A stretch of DNA of 64,000 nucleotides from Cryptomeria japonica (Eukaryota > Streptophyta > Pinopsida > Cupressales > Cupressaceae): NCBI RefSeq assembly GCF_030272615.1, contig NC_081415.1, positions 375,737,392-375,801,391 on the forward strand, given 5' to 3'. Under the pieces are notes generated by a model. It saw nothing but the letters and a program-made list of their open reading frames with translations, did not search any database and was not told where the DNA came from. Every line of letters starts with the position of its first letter. Position 1 is the first letter of the stretch. Below are positions 22,069-34,700 of this stretch, piece after piece. The translations under genes were made by a program, and so were the position numbers.

Positions 22069-22630
22069 TAATTTTTTGTGGGGGATCAAAGCACTATTTG
22101 CTGGAGGAGAGTGGAGGTTGAGAAGGATGAGGTATGCGTCCCTTGTGTGAAGGTGGAAGGGAGGCAGAACTATGCACTTTTAGAAACATTGCCTTCATGC
22201 GCAGAAGAGGCTGAAGACATTTTTTCTACAAGATTTTATGCAAGTAGTGACAATTTTTCAGTGCCAAAACTGGACATGCTGGCAAGCAATGATAAATTGT
22301 GGTTTTTTACTGCTTTCTGCTTGTATGATATAAACATTAAAGTTAAAACAGTTTGTTCCAAATCGCGTACTGCATTTGCAATTTGGATTTAAATGAGAGA
22401 TGCTAAATATCCTGTTGGTGACTTTGGGCGAAGAAGGCCATTAATCAATTATCCTATAACTATTAATAATGTTACAATTTCTACGATGTGGAAACATGAC
22501 CATAGGTACACAAAGCTATTAATTACAATATCCTTATAGACTTGGCAGCTTGTAGGTTGTGTGAAGGAAGATTTTATTTTGAAGTGTCGCAATCCTAACG
22601 ATAACTTGTCATACATTGTTCTATTTGCAG
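22069..22630. other. Intron sequence before the first visible SBNO exon
   Basis: An open frame of about 100 codons (22078-22392) matches no part of SBNO that I know and has no splice support. It is treated as non-coding. A pyrimidine-rich tract and TTTGCAG precede the exon at 22631. Confidence 0.5.
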
Positions 22631-22725
22631 CTTGGTGGTCGTGATGCTGTTGCAGAGATGACTGGCAGGCGAGGAAGTGTAGTTCGAACTTCGAATGGAA
22701 AAGTTTCTTATCAATCACGAAACAC
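22631..22725 (+). CDS. SBNO: SBNO visible exon 1
   Basis: Encodes [20 protein letters not shown] to SYQSRN plus two bases of a Thr codon. Acceptor TTTGCAG|CTT, donor AACAC|GTAAG. This is the start of the second RecA-like (SBNO helicase C) domain. Confidence 0.93.
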
Positions 22726-25700
22726 GTAAGATTAATTCCTATTTTATCTTTTTTTCTTGTTATAATTCGAGGATGTTATTTTATCTTTTTTTCTATTCCA
22801 CATTTCAGGAAGGATGTTACTATGGAAATGGTGAACATGAATGAAAAGCAACTTTTCATGGATGGAAAAAAGCTGGTTGCAGTTATTTCTGAGGCAGGAT
22901 CTGCTGGAGTATCTTTGCAAGCAGACAGACGAGCAAAAAATCAGGTGTTTGGCTCTCACATTTAAACCATCGCTACTGATAATTTATTTTCATAGAATGA
23001 CTAGCTGCATTACTTGGGGATAGCTTAGATACATACAAAGTTGTCTGGGCTGTGGAAAAATTAAATGGTATTTTGAATTCATGACCATTTCAGAAGCGGA
23101 GAGTGCACATAACATTTGAATTGCCATGGAGTGCCGATCGTGCAATTCAACAACTTGGGCGTACACATAGATCCAACCAGGCTTGTGCTCCGGAATATAG
23201 GTAGTACTTAGTTGCTTTGTCTTCTGTCATTAATTTCGGAATTCTTGGGACCGTCTTAAGGTTTTGTTGCATGGGATATGAGGGAACAAAATATTGCTCC
23301 ACAAGCTTGATGATTGAGGTCAGGTGAAACAGGAACTGCCAGCTTAAAATTAGTAATTGTAGTGGTTAAAAATTATGTCATAATAAATGCTGACAAATTT
23401 TCAATCAAATGATGACAAGATACAATGCTTTTAGCCTTGGTTTCTACTTTTGGCTTGGCCATTTCAAGCTAGCAGATAACCTCGTCATCGTGTATCTTTA
23501 TATTACATGCAATTTAAAAGTGTAACACAGACGGGTGGATGCAATCCAAAGATTCTCTGTTGTAGTTTTATGTGTTCTTTTCTTAGTTTGTGTGGTATGT
23601 TATGACAGATATCACTTGCTATCAGATCCTTATAATCTGGCATCTTTCCCACGTGAGGTTTTGACTTACTTTCTCATATCTGTTTTTACAATTGGTTTAT
23701 TGCTGTTTAGAATTTTCTGCTCTTCTTATTGCAACAGATTAATATATACTGTCACTTACATAAGTCTCTGGCTGTTGGACCCTTATCCGTGATTGGATCT
23801 AGCAAGGGTTTGATCTCCATCCGGCATAGAGTTTTTAATGCTGAATGTGTGAGAAATAATTATTCAGTTTTGGAAACACTTGAAGCTCACAGTATTTTCT
23901 TTGTTTGAATACCTGTTATACCACGGTAAATTTTCTTCTCATAGTTGGTAAAGTCTGTAACTTTGACATCTAAATATCTTTTCATTTGGAGCTCCCTATA
24001 TTCTATATTTTCTGCTCTTGCTGCTAATGATCATGAGCAAACTTGCAATGTTTTCTTTGCTGTTGCTTCTGTTCATTCTTTCTGATTTCTCCCATCGATC
24101 CTCACAGCTTTTCTATTTTGGGCCAGGACTCATGTCATTTTACTTGTTTGGTGTGGAAATGTCTCAAATTTAAGGGCATATGTGTCTTTTACCTGTCAAA
24201 TTAGTATTTTTGCACAAAAAATGAAGAAGTTTCATAAAAGCAACCAAATTTGTTCTCTGTATAATTATTATCTTGGATCTTTTTGGCAGCCTAGAAGAGT
24301 TCCCTTAAGGCTGAGATAGAATCTTGATTTACTCCAAGCTACAGAAATTTTAACAACCACAAATGAATTTTAACTTTGGCGAAGGACTAGTATGCTCCAA
24401 TATGTCGAGAGATAAGTGGCTACCAATGTTATTTCATTGCTCATTTTAATTCCCCAACTTACTTTTAAGTGTAACACCAAGATAGCTATTCCTTGTTGGT
24501 GGCAAAATTGCTGATAAATAAATAATGTTCTGTTTAATAAATGGCAATGTAATGGTTTGTAGTTCTCAAGTAGTTGTTAGTTGCTATTGGTTGGCACCCT
24601 TAACCAATTGCCAAGTGCTATATAGTTTTGCCTTGTATTGGGAACTGGGACTCTATTATTGTACCCTTTACATATTGATAATAAAGTTATATCTTTTGGC
24701 CATATTGATGTGTTGTTTTGAATTACTGTGTTGAATATGATCAGTGTTATATTTTTGTTCACCTTGTAAATTAAAGCGAAATTTCAGTGAAGGAAGTAAA
24801 CATTTTGGCGTCCTTGCCGAATTGAACCTGGAGATCTGAGAGTGCCTGAGAGTGGTGATAAGCATGGTGGAGTAATGGGCAGATCATTTGAACCAAATTT
24901 CCCAAATACGGACTCAGCTCGGACTCGGCAAGGCCGACTTGACTCGTGACTCGGCAACGACTCGGCAAAATAAAAAAACCCTTGAAATTTAGATATTTTT
25001 AACGATTTAGAACTTGTTTCTTGCACCCATTATTGAATAAAGCTTAAATACACTATAACATCATCAAATAGAAGCTCTAGCTCATACTCAACCTCACCTC
25101 AGAGTAGTCTGTCTGCCTCCTACAAAGGTGTCTAAGGTAGGTCCTGGATGATTGAGTAGCCATAGTCTCCGCCTGTGAGGTGCCACAATGATCAAAATCA
25201 GTTGTGCCTGTGCCGGATAGTGCACTATCCTCCTCTGCCATAGCCACAACCTCAGCCTCTCTGTCTGCCATGTCTGACATGCCGCGACGCGAGTCCTGGA
25301 GCTCGGACTCGACTAGTTTTACCATAACTCGCCTGACTCGCCCTGCCATGTCTGACATGCCGCGACGCGAGTCCTGGAGCTCGGACTCGACTAGTTTTAC
25401 CATAACTCGCCTGACTCGCCCGAGTCAGGCGAGTTATGAGCAAAAATCGCCGAGTCCGAGTCACGAGTTGTGAAAACTCGCCGAACTTGGCTCAACTCGC
25501 CAACTCGGCAAACTCGCCTGACTCGCTGCGAGTTTGGGAACTTTGATTTGAACATCAAGTACTAGTAACTCGAAGTAACAAAGAGGAAGAAACACCGGAA
25601 GATCGGTTGATGCAAGACTTGGTAAACTTGTGGGAGGTTTCGGTCGATCAGTACGTGTAGAGGGATGCTCGAGAGAGAGTGGTCCCTGAGAGCATGGTAC

Positions 25701-28700
25701 ATGGTGAACTCTCAGTTAACCATGGCACGATATTTGATTGAACTGCAAGACCAACGGGAGGAATGGAATCGAGTGTAGCATCGGCTACAAATATTGCAAT
25801 GATATGAAGAAAGGACTTGTAGGGAGAAGGAAGAGCGGGATACTGGCAAATGTTGTACCCTCAGCAATTAATGCCCCTATGACCAAATAAAAACCGACGT
25901 ACCAAAGACACTTGAGAGGAGGGGGAGGGATCAATAAAGGGATCTCCCTGCCTGAGAGAGAAAAGTGAGAGGAGATGATGGTTACAGGGAATCGTCAAAG
26001 GCTCGGAGAATCCAGCGAGAAGTAGGAGTCTAAGTGCAAGCCAAATCTGTAGTCGGGAGAGAAAAAGACTATGTACGTAGAGTGAGTTGGAGGAGTTTGC
26101 TAGAAATCTGCCACTCTCAGATGACTAAGTCAACGAAGATCTCGCTAGTCAGGCAAGTAACCAAACCGTACACTTCGCTTCAAGCGAAGACTTCGAATGT
26201 ACAGACAGTAGCAGTACTAGCAACCCATTTGTACAGTCGGTACATGACAAAGGGGAAGAAAGGAACCTCTAGACCAAAGTTGCCTAACTTTCTGAAACAA
26301 ATTTGCGTTGTATTGGGAACTTGTCCTGCACAGAGGAATTAAATATAGTGGGGTCTGAGCCAAAGACTCTTGGGAGGAGAGAGTATAGAAATGAAGAAGG
26401 TGAACAAGGTGTAGAAGACGTAGAAGGTGGACGTGTAGAGAGCTTGGGCGTGGCTGAGAGTGCAAGAGAGGCACAAGAACGTGGACGAGAGTAAGATGGT
26501 CCAATGCCGGATACACATGGTACCTTCCGAGTGAAAACAATGATGAACACCCAAGAGAAGCAAAAACTCCCTAAATTCACTGTAATGCATCTATTAGAGG
26601 GTATTGAAATAATAGGCAAGACTTGTATAACAATATGGGAGGCAAATGGTCAAGATGACCAAGATTACTGGCTGAAGGGATTTCCCACCACCTTGTGGGG
26701 AATTGCCATCAACTGGTATATAGAGCTAGCAGCTAAGCACAAGGTGGGATGGAATGAACTAAAGAAAACATTTCAAGAAGAATTTAAATTGCTGAGAGAT
26801 GACAATGAGATTGTTGCAGAAATCTACAACACTAGACAAGGGAAGAACGAGAATGTACGAGCATAAAATCGTAGGGTCAAAGAACTATCGAATAAGATGG
26901 AAAACGAACCAGTAGATGGACTGAAGAAGCGGTGGTTCATTGAGGGATTGATTCCCTCGACCTAAAAATGGCTGTACCCCCATTTTTGTACACTGATGCT
27001 TATAGTCGGGCAATGGACATAGAAAACGAGAATAAGAGATCGCAGGGAAAGGAGGTTAGTGACGACAATAGTACAAGAAAAAGTAGCGACGAAGAATAAA
27101 AAATAGTACAGGCCCTACGGAGGGATATGTTGCGGATGATGGAGCTAAAGGCGGAGAAAGACGTGGGTAAGGATGGTAAAGAATTGTGGTACACCAACAA
27201 CAAAGTAGGTCATACAAAGGATACTTGCCTAAAGAAGTCATTCGGCGACATCTGTTAGGTATTGGGACATTCCATCAAGGAACGCCTGTACGATCTGAAA
27301 ACAAGAAGCAAACGAGTGCTCTTCGCCCAAGGGGAACAACCGCTCCAGCCACACGTCCAAAACCTCTTGCATAATAACAATAACAATAACAACACCCCAC
27401 GAAGGAGAATACAATACGATGCAAAGGGTAGATCCATGATCCAGTGCTAGAATTGCAATGAATGGGGTCATTTTGCGCGGGATTGTGAAAGTGGCCAAAC
27501 CCTTGACCAGGATGCCCACCGAGGAGAAAAGACAGGTTGCTCTGACTGGTATGTTGAAGCAACCTCTCACCAAAATAGTGGGATAGTCCATGGAGTAGTA
27601 GGAGCAACCAAGGTGTGAAAAAATCTTTCATCACAACACTAGAGTGGAGGTGCATTCTTGACCTGCTAAAAAGCAGACTCATCGGGGCTAACAGGGCTTC
27701 AGATATAGTCGTATGGATGCTAAAGCTCATGAGTTGCATCATAATAAGAAAGGTTTATAAGTGGGCATAGCTGTTATCGGAACGCATTGGGGAGTTTCTA
27801 ACTCTCAAACATAAGACTTTTTACATGTGCCACCATGCCATAGCACGTTTTCTGGAGGCACTCAAAACGTAGGTACTAGTTGACTAGTGGGGAAGGTTTA
27901 CACCAGCTAGTTGAGTGGATCCCAGCAAACTGGCCATGTTTTATTGGAGCCATTTTGACATACCATGTTTTATTGGAGCCATTTTGACATACTTATGACT
28001 GAAGGAGAGTACAACCAATCGTTCTGAAAGAAAAGAAGGTAGGAGTACGGGGCTGAGCAAAAAGGAGGAAGACAACCTTGGGGAAGAAGGCAGCCCAGAG
28101 GAAGAGGAAATGGTGGAGGTGTCATCTTTTGAGGATGACAACGAGATGGATTTAGGATATGAGGGAGCTAGCTCTCTAAAACGTAGAGGAAGATCGACAT
28201 TCTACAACAATTTCTCCAAAAATTGTAAACATTTGTCGCTACTCAAAGGGCAAATAGGGTCATTTTTGAAGAAGCATTCACAGTTAGAAATTTGATTACT
28301 AACAAGTGGTAAGAATTTAGTGTCCGATTGTGTAGGGATATTACATTCTTTAAGTAATTAAATAAATCAACATTTTTTAGGTTCTAATTTAGTAGAGATA
28401 TTAGATTCTTTGAATAATTAAATAAAGCAACATTTTCAGTTTGATTAATGCAACAAATAGTGTAAGTAAAAAATTTGAAAGGGTATGTTGGTTTGTCAAG
28501 ACCCTTAGAAAGCTATAGAATGCCTTGGAAGCTGGATTGTTTTAATTGTGGAAATCTCTTGGTTGATATGATAAGGAAGGCAATGTGCAATGAAGAAGGA
28601 CATGTAGGGGTGTACAACCTTGTATTCATGGTATATCTTGGAATGTCTCAGCTAAGGCTGTTGTGAATTAATATTTGATATAGTTTTTCTCTTAGAGTTT

Positions 28701-31700
28701 GACCATAGTGTTAAGTCCTTAAATCTGATCACCAATATAACAAAGCAGCCCAACCCAAGATAACATATATGTCTTTGATCCTTTTGATTAATTTAAATGG
28801 ATATTTCATCCTTACTTTTGGAATCTATTAATATTAATTCATTGTTGTTTCTTCTACAAATAATTAATTCACAGTGTTTCTAATTGTTAGAAGTTGTGTT
28901 GGAACTTGGACCATCCGGGAAATTACTTTGATCAATGATTAAGAGTATGTTTGAAATAATTTGGCAATTTTGCCCATTTGATGCAAGTTGCCCCTTTCTC
29001 CTTAAATGGCAATACACAATTGTCTTTGCCTCAAAAACCACTAATGGAGAGCTGATCCTTTTTTGGTTTGGTCAATATAACTTTATTAACCTTGCCATGA
29101 TGCAAACAGAAACTAGCCCTTTTATTTATAGAGTCGGGGCTCACTTGCATACTACCGGGTTTAACTTTGGTCACTACTATGGTTGCATATTTGTCTTGCA
29201 CAATGAAAATCACTTTGTAAAGTTTGTGCATATTTAGCTGTTTACCAAGTCTTTCTGAGGCTATCTAGTTAGTTGCGGGGAAATCCAATGTTTTCAAAGA
29301 AGCTGAAATATCCCCTACGGATATTAATTTCCAAATTTTCACCCAAAGATTCTCAGAAATCTTAACAATTTCACATGCAATTGATTTCAATACACCATCA
29401 AATTAAACTAATATTCATTAATTTGCAAACTGAAATAATAGTTCTAAAAGTTAGAAATAAAAATTGCATTAAAATCCTTAGTAGAACAACAACAAAAATT
29501 ACCAATCCCAGCCACAACATTTACAGTCGGATTGGACAACCAGCAAATTGCATTTGAAGCACATGTGAGCCACCAACGTGATAACTCTAACTGACAATGG
29601 GTTTCCGTCCACTGCCTCCAAGCTCAAGGGTTTGCGTCCTCAAACCTGCTGAAAACTAGAGCTTCCCAGAAACTCTCCAAGAGAATCAATTTCCAAACAA
29701 AAAACCAAGCATAATCAGAATGAGCCTCTCAATGTTATTTTAAAGCACAACCCTGTGACTCTTTGTTTCCCCTTCTACCTGTCCCTTCATATTTTTTTTT
29801 CTTTGTCTCTTTATTTTCCCTCTTTTAAATTAAAATGGCTTATTAATTATTCACTGATATGTCATTTTAATACTTTATTATATAATTAAATTAAGTTTTT
29901 ATCAAATTTGATATAATTTGACAACTTAAAATTTAATTATTAAATTGACTTCTAATGTCCCATAAAGGGGACATTATAGTCCTCCCTGTTTAAAGATTGC
30001 TTGTCCTCAAGCAACCATGAATCTGCATACCAATACTAGGATCCCAAATTCTCAGGAGCACTATACTACTAATCCACTACGCCACACTGATAAAAACCTC
30101 AGCATACCCCAGGTGAAGCAACATATCCTAGTCCACAAGAGTCAATGCACCAAACATGTCATTGCTTGGATCCCATATCAATCTATAGAACCCGCTAAAA
30201 GCAATAAAGGAGTTTGTCAACCAATCACCCTGAGGTAACCATCCATGCATGAAGGACAACCAGACAATATGAAGATGAACTCCCTCATGCCAACAAACCA
30301 ACATGAAAGGATACCAATTCTCGCTGCCATAACTCTGATCGGCAACATAAATGATTTCAAACATGTCAACAAAGCAATGCCAATTAAAGGAAAATCTTCC
30401 ACACTCCATCTCTAACCAAAAGTAGCACCCCTCAACACTCCCATACCACTGAATTGCTGATATATTCAATGCAGAATCAAGAAGTGCTATATGATCCCAA
30501 CTAAGACAGCCACCAATCTATAAGAAATAAGAGAGTATGAAGTTGCCAAGCAACAATAATAACACTATCCTATCAAGAGAAGTAGGTGACGGTCTCACGA
30601 ATGAGGTGTGTATGCCTTCACTACCCGACATTAATAACTCTCGAAAGTCTGGTTCACTACAAGTGTCACTAGTAAAATCAACTTTTTCACCAATAGTTTG
30701 ATCACTATACTAATGCTTATCAACTTTCAGAGCTGGTAAAGTCCTGCTTATCACTATTCTAATGCACGACTTCTTCCAAATTTGGAAGCTCATAAGTAAC
30801 TGCTGTCCCATGACTGAAACTACTCTGAAATCTGCTTGTATACCCTGTTATCACAGCTATTTCATTGCTGCAAAATATTTTTTCATCATCAAATTTAATG
30901 AGTTTGTTTCCCTGCTAGTCCTTTTGCTCTTCATTGTTATCGTTTGAATAACAAAGGGTAGGAACATTGTGCATTGTTTTGTCCCTACCAATAGTATTGA
31001 TCCCTTCATTGATTTGCATCATCTCCGTGCTCTTAGAATTAGCTTCTTCTTCCTTGAGAGTCGCTATAGTAGAAGTCCGATTTGCTGATTTGGATAATTT
31101 ATGATGCACATACTCAGCTGTAAACAAAGTTCATCCACCACCTCCTTCTTTTCTTCTACAAACTTAATAGCAAGATCCCTGTCCATGAGCAGCTGCAAGT
31201 AATTTGATTTCATCCTTTCAAAGGCTTCTTTGATCATGCTCAACTGAGTGCTAGTGATTCCACTTGCAACTCCCTTGTGTCTCTCCTCAATTTGTGTTTC
31301 CCAAATAAGATCCTTAATTTACTTGTAAGATCCATCAGTGCTAGTTAGGACTTGTGTAACCCTTTCCTCTGTGACTAATAATCTGTCCTTCAAATCTTGC
31401 AATGCTAAGGGCTTTTGTTCAAATTCATCTAGAGTAAATGAACTGTCACATATCAAATTTTCTGATCGGTTATCAATTGTAGAAACATTTTCAAACTCAT
31501 CTATCTCAGTAGAGGATGGCATGCACTCCTCATGAAGCTCAACTGGGGCAGCAACATGATTATGAGTGGATTTATTAAGGAAGTTTTTATCTTCTCCTAC
31601 TTTATCAATAATGACTTGTAAATCTTCAATGAAGAGTTTGGAAAACCCCTCACCTGAAGTGATTGTTTCTTCCTTCAAATTATCCACCTTAGCTAATTGA

Positions 31701-34700
31701 AAACCATTATCCTTTTTGCTTTCATCATGCCCAGTAAGAGATGTATTCAAGGCTATAATTTTAGCTTGCTCCTAATGAGACATGGAAGCATTCTCATTTG
31801 TAATTCTGCCTTCTGACATCTGAAACAAATGCACTCTCTTCTCATTTGGTTCTTGCTCTTTTTTGGAGATCCTGAAACCTGTAAACCCATGGAGATTAGT
31901 TCATTTTTCAGTCATCTGTTCCCCGATCCTTTCAATTTTCTGTTCAATCAACCCTTTGGAGAACTCGTAAGCACAATGTGAGACAACCAACTCCTTTCTC
32001 CAAGTAGCTAATAGATCTGATTGCAATTGCTTGCAAATATCATCTTCCTCATCTAGGATCATGGTCAATATGTCGAACATATTTGTCTTCACCTTATCTG
32101 AATGGCGTTTACTGATTTCAGCAATGAAACAATTGAGCATTTGAAAAATTAATTTTTTACATTTGAGATCCAACATGATGATGAAAGATCTGGTACTTGC
32201 CATGAATTCTAAAAGTTTAGCCCTCTTACCAAAAGTAGGGGCTTTGACATCATGTAACCCATGTAGGTTCTCCACAATCAAGTATAGAACCCTCTTCAAC
32301 ATGTTATCATTATAGGGTGCTACTAGAGCTGTTATTCTTATAATCTCACTGAAACAAGTAGCCACTGCAAGTCTCACCTCTTCATATGGATGTTTCATAA
32401 ACCTATGTTGGACCACAGCAAGCCTTGAGGGCTGCAAAGCCCAATTCAGAAGCCTCCAATCTGACTGGTCTACTTTGGACAAACATGAATCTAATTCCTC
32501 CAGCTTAGAGAGATCACCATCAGAAATTTTCATGGATTTCAATTGTTATCTAATTACATAGAGATGATTTCCTACTTCTTTTTCTTTCTGCAAGTCCCTT
32601 AGTTGCTGATTATTAAATGCATCATTAAATTCTTTTGAGAAAAAATCACTTCTTTGATCTGTCATTGTCTTCATCTCGCTTAGGTTATATGAAGTTCGAT
32701 TCCACTGTGATAACCTGTAAGAACCCTTGCTAGATCTAACCCCAAATTTTCATCACAACTCACAAGTCACAGCCAAAGCATTTTATCAAACACTTGAATG
32801 TTCATGACACCAATGATTCTATAGAGGCACTTTGCACATAAACTGTTCTGTCGTTTTGAGTGTGTTTGTCTGTTTATTTGGGAAAGGTTAACTTTCTGAG
32901 ATGTCAACTTTCTGAAATATTTTGCTTGTTTGATGCTTTCACCGTTCCAAACAATGTAAATTATAAGAATGAACATAAAGATTATAATGTACACTCCCAC
33001 CTGTCGGTAACCAAGTGTTCTCGCAATTAACCTCTTCCAACTCACTCAGGAATTTGGTCAAACAATTGGCATGCATTCATCCAACGATCCGATTTTTTTC
33101 TGAGTATCGTCTATTTACTGGTTGCTAGTGCTGTAGCACGTATATCTCAATTGTTTTGAACATAGCTTGAACAAATATATTCTTTCATGTAATACTCAGA
33201 AAATCAGAACTCAGTCATCAGTACTGAGACATTTAATTCCAACACTTCATCATATTGTTATTTCTTCCGCCCACATGAGTCTCCAGTACATTAAGAATTC
33301 GACTCAATATTTCTTTCCAATTTTCAAACAAGAATATTACTGAATATTAATCATTGTATCAATCCAAAATGACATTATTCATAGAGCACACAAAGTTTGA
33401 CAGTATATCAAAAGCATCACAGCTAACACTATAAATGTGATGGCCAAGCAAACAGAACCTGGAAGGTGGATCTTGACTTGACAGCCTGCAGTGATAGCGT
33501 ATTCGCAACCCACAACACTTTGTAGTGATAGTGGTCTCCTTCCCAGTCTTTTCTCAAGCAATAGGAAGCAGTTTGCTTTGCCCAGATTAAACTACTTTTC
33601 AAAGTTTTTCTATAACAACTGAATCATGCACAGCTTATATTGTAGCGCTTATTCAAGGATGGCGTGACTATTCAATCCCTTGTCCAATATGGTCATCATG
33701 CCCAGTAACTAAATCGTGCTTCACAGTTTAACACCAACTGCACTCGCCCGGCATGCATTGATTCAGTGACTGTTATTTGGTTCGATTTCCTTTGAATCCA
33801 CTTCAGTTTCAGGTAACTGGTGACGTGGCTCTGCGTTTCCAGATTAATACGTGCAAGTGTGCATGTGTAATACCAACTGCAGCGCTGTGATTATTAGGTG
33901 CTTAAACACTAATTTTCAGTTTGACTCCATCGATGTGATCATTAATGCCAAACTCAAATACGGTCTGCGAATCTCTTCTAGCTGAGCTTCATCAACAGAT
34001 TGAAACATTTATGCCCAATGACTCATTCATTGCCCAATTGCTTGAAACTTCCCGATATGAAGAGGCTGTGTATGCTCGACAAGAAAATGAAATGACTTCT
34101 TGTACACACTGCACAATATTTCTAATTTTCAACAGCTGGCAAAAAAATTAAATCGGCTCCTGTGTGTTACTTTGCCCACACTTTGGATTCAGCCAAAATT
34201 AATCGGGCCCCAATAGTTACATCGCCCATGTCATCGTTGATATAAATGGCACATAATATATTCAATATTGAGCCTTCCAAATGCTTAATAATGTTCGTGG
34301 CAATCCGAATATATCAATAATAATAATCACCAAACACCACTGATTATCCAGTTCTCGGCTTCAATTTAAATGTTCCGCCACAAATATTGAAATCAACAAT
34401 ATTACCAGTAGACATAGAATTTCCATCTCCTTCTAGTGAACAAAAGACTTCAATCATTGCATAATCGTGAAGCATTTCATGCCATGATAGGTTTGGAATA
34501 TCTGCCGCTGAGTATTCAATATGGGAGTTGTATCAAATAGTCTTATTTCATCAAGCCAAAGTGCTATGAGTGGAAATATATATATTTTTTTAAAATCCTC
34601 ATGCCCAACTTTTTAATTCGGCCAAGCAACGGTTTTTTATTCCCAAACAATGATTCCCGAGACTTACTTGAAATCGCCCCTTTATAAATAATTCACTTAT

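Larger units (their letters stand above)
24894..25545. mobile_element. Non-autonomous hAT-like element with 8-bp target duplication
   Basis: The ends are inverted: CAAATTTCCCAAA on the left, and CAAAGTTCCCAAA as the complement of the right. They are flanked by ATTTGAAC (24886-24893 and 25546-25553). Length is 652 bp with no transposase. The subterminal regions are dense in GACTCGGC/GCCGAGTC words, as hAT subterminal repeats often are. The 8-bp duplication fits the hAT superfamily; family assignment is inference. Confidence 0.85.

Noticed and set aside
22078-22392. 104-codon open frame just upstream of SBNO exon 1, considered as an earlier exon
   Set aside because: The translation does not resemble the SBNO region preceding LGGRDAVAE, no in-phase donor supports it, and it lies next to a solo LTR.
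24784-25464. Overlapping minus-strand frames with RRGMSDMA repeats
   Set aside because: They come from the 78-bp duplication in the hAT-like element and match no transposase.
27238-27742. 117-155 codon minus-strand frames opposite the gag zinc-knuckle region
   Set aside because: They are antisense shadows of the plus-strand gag remnant; composition is not protein-like.
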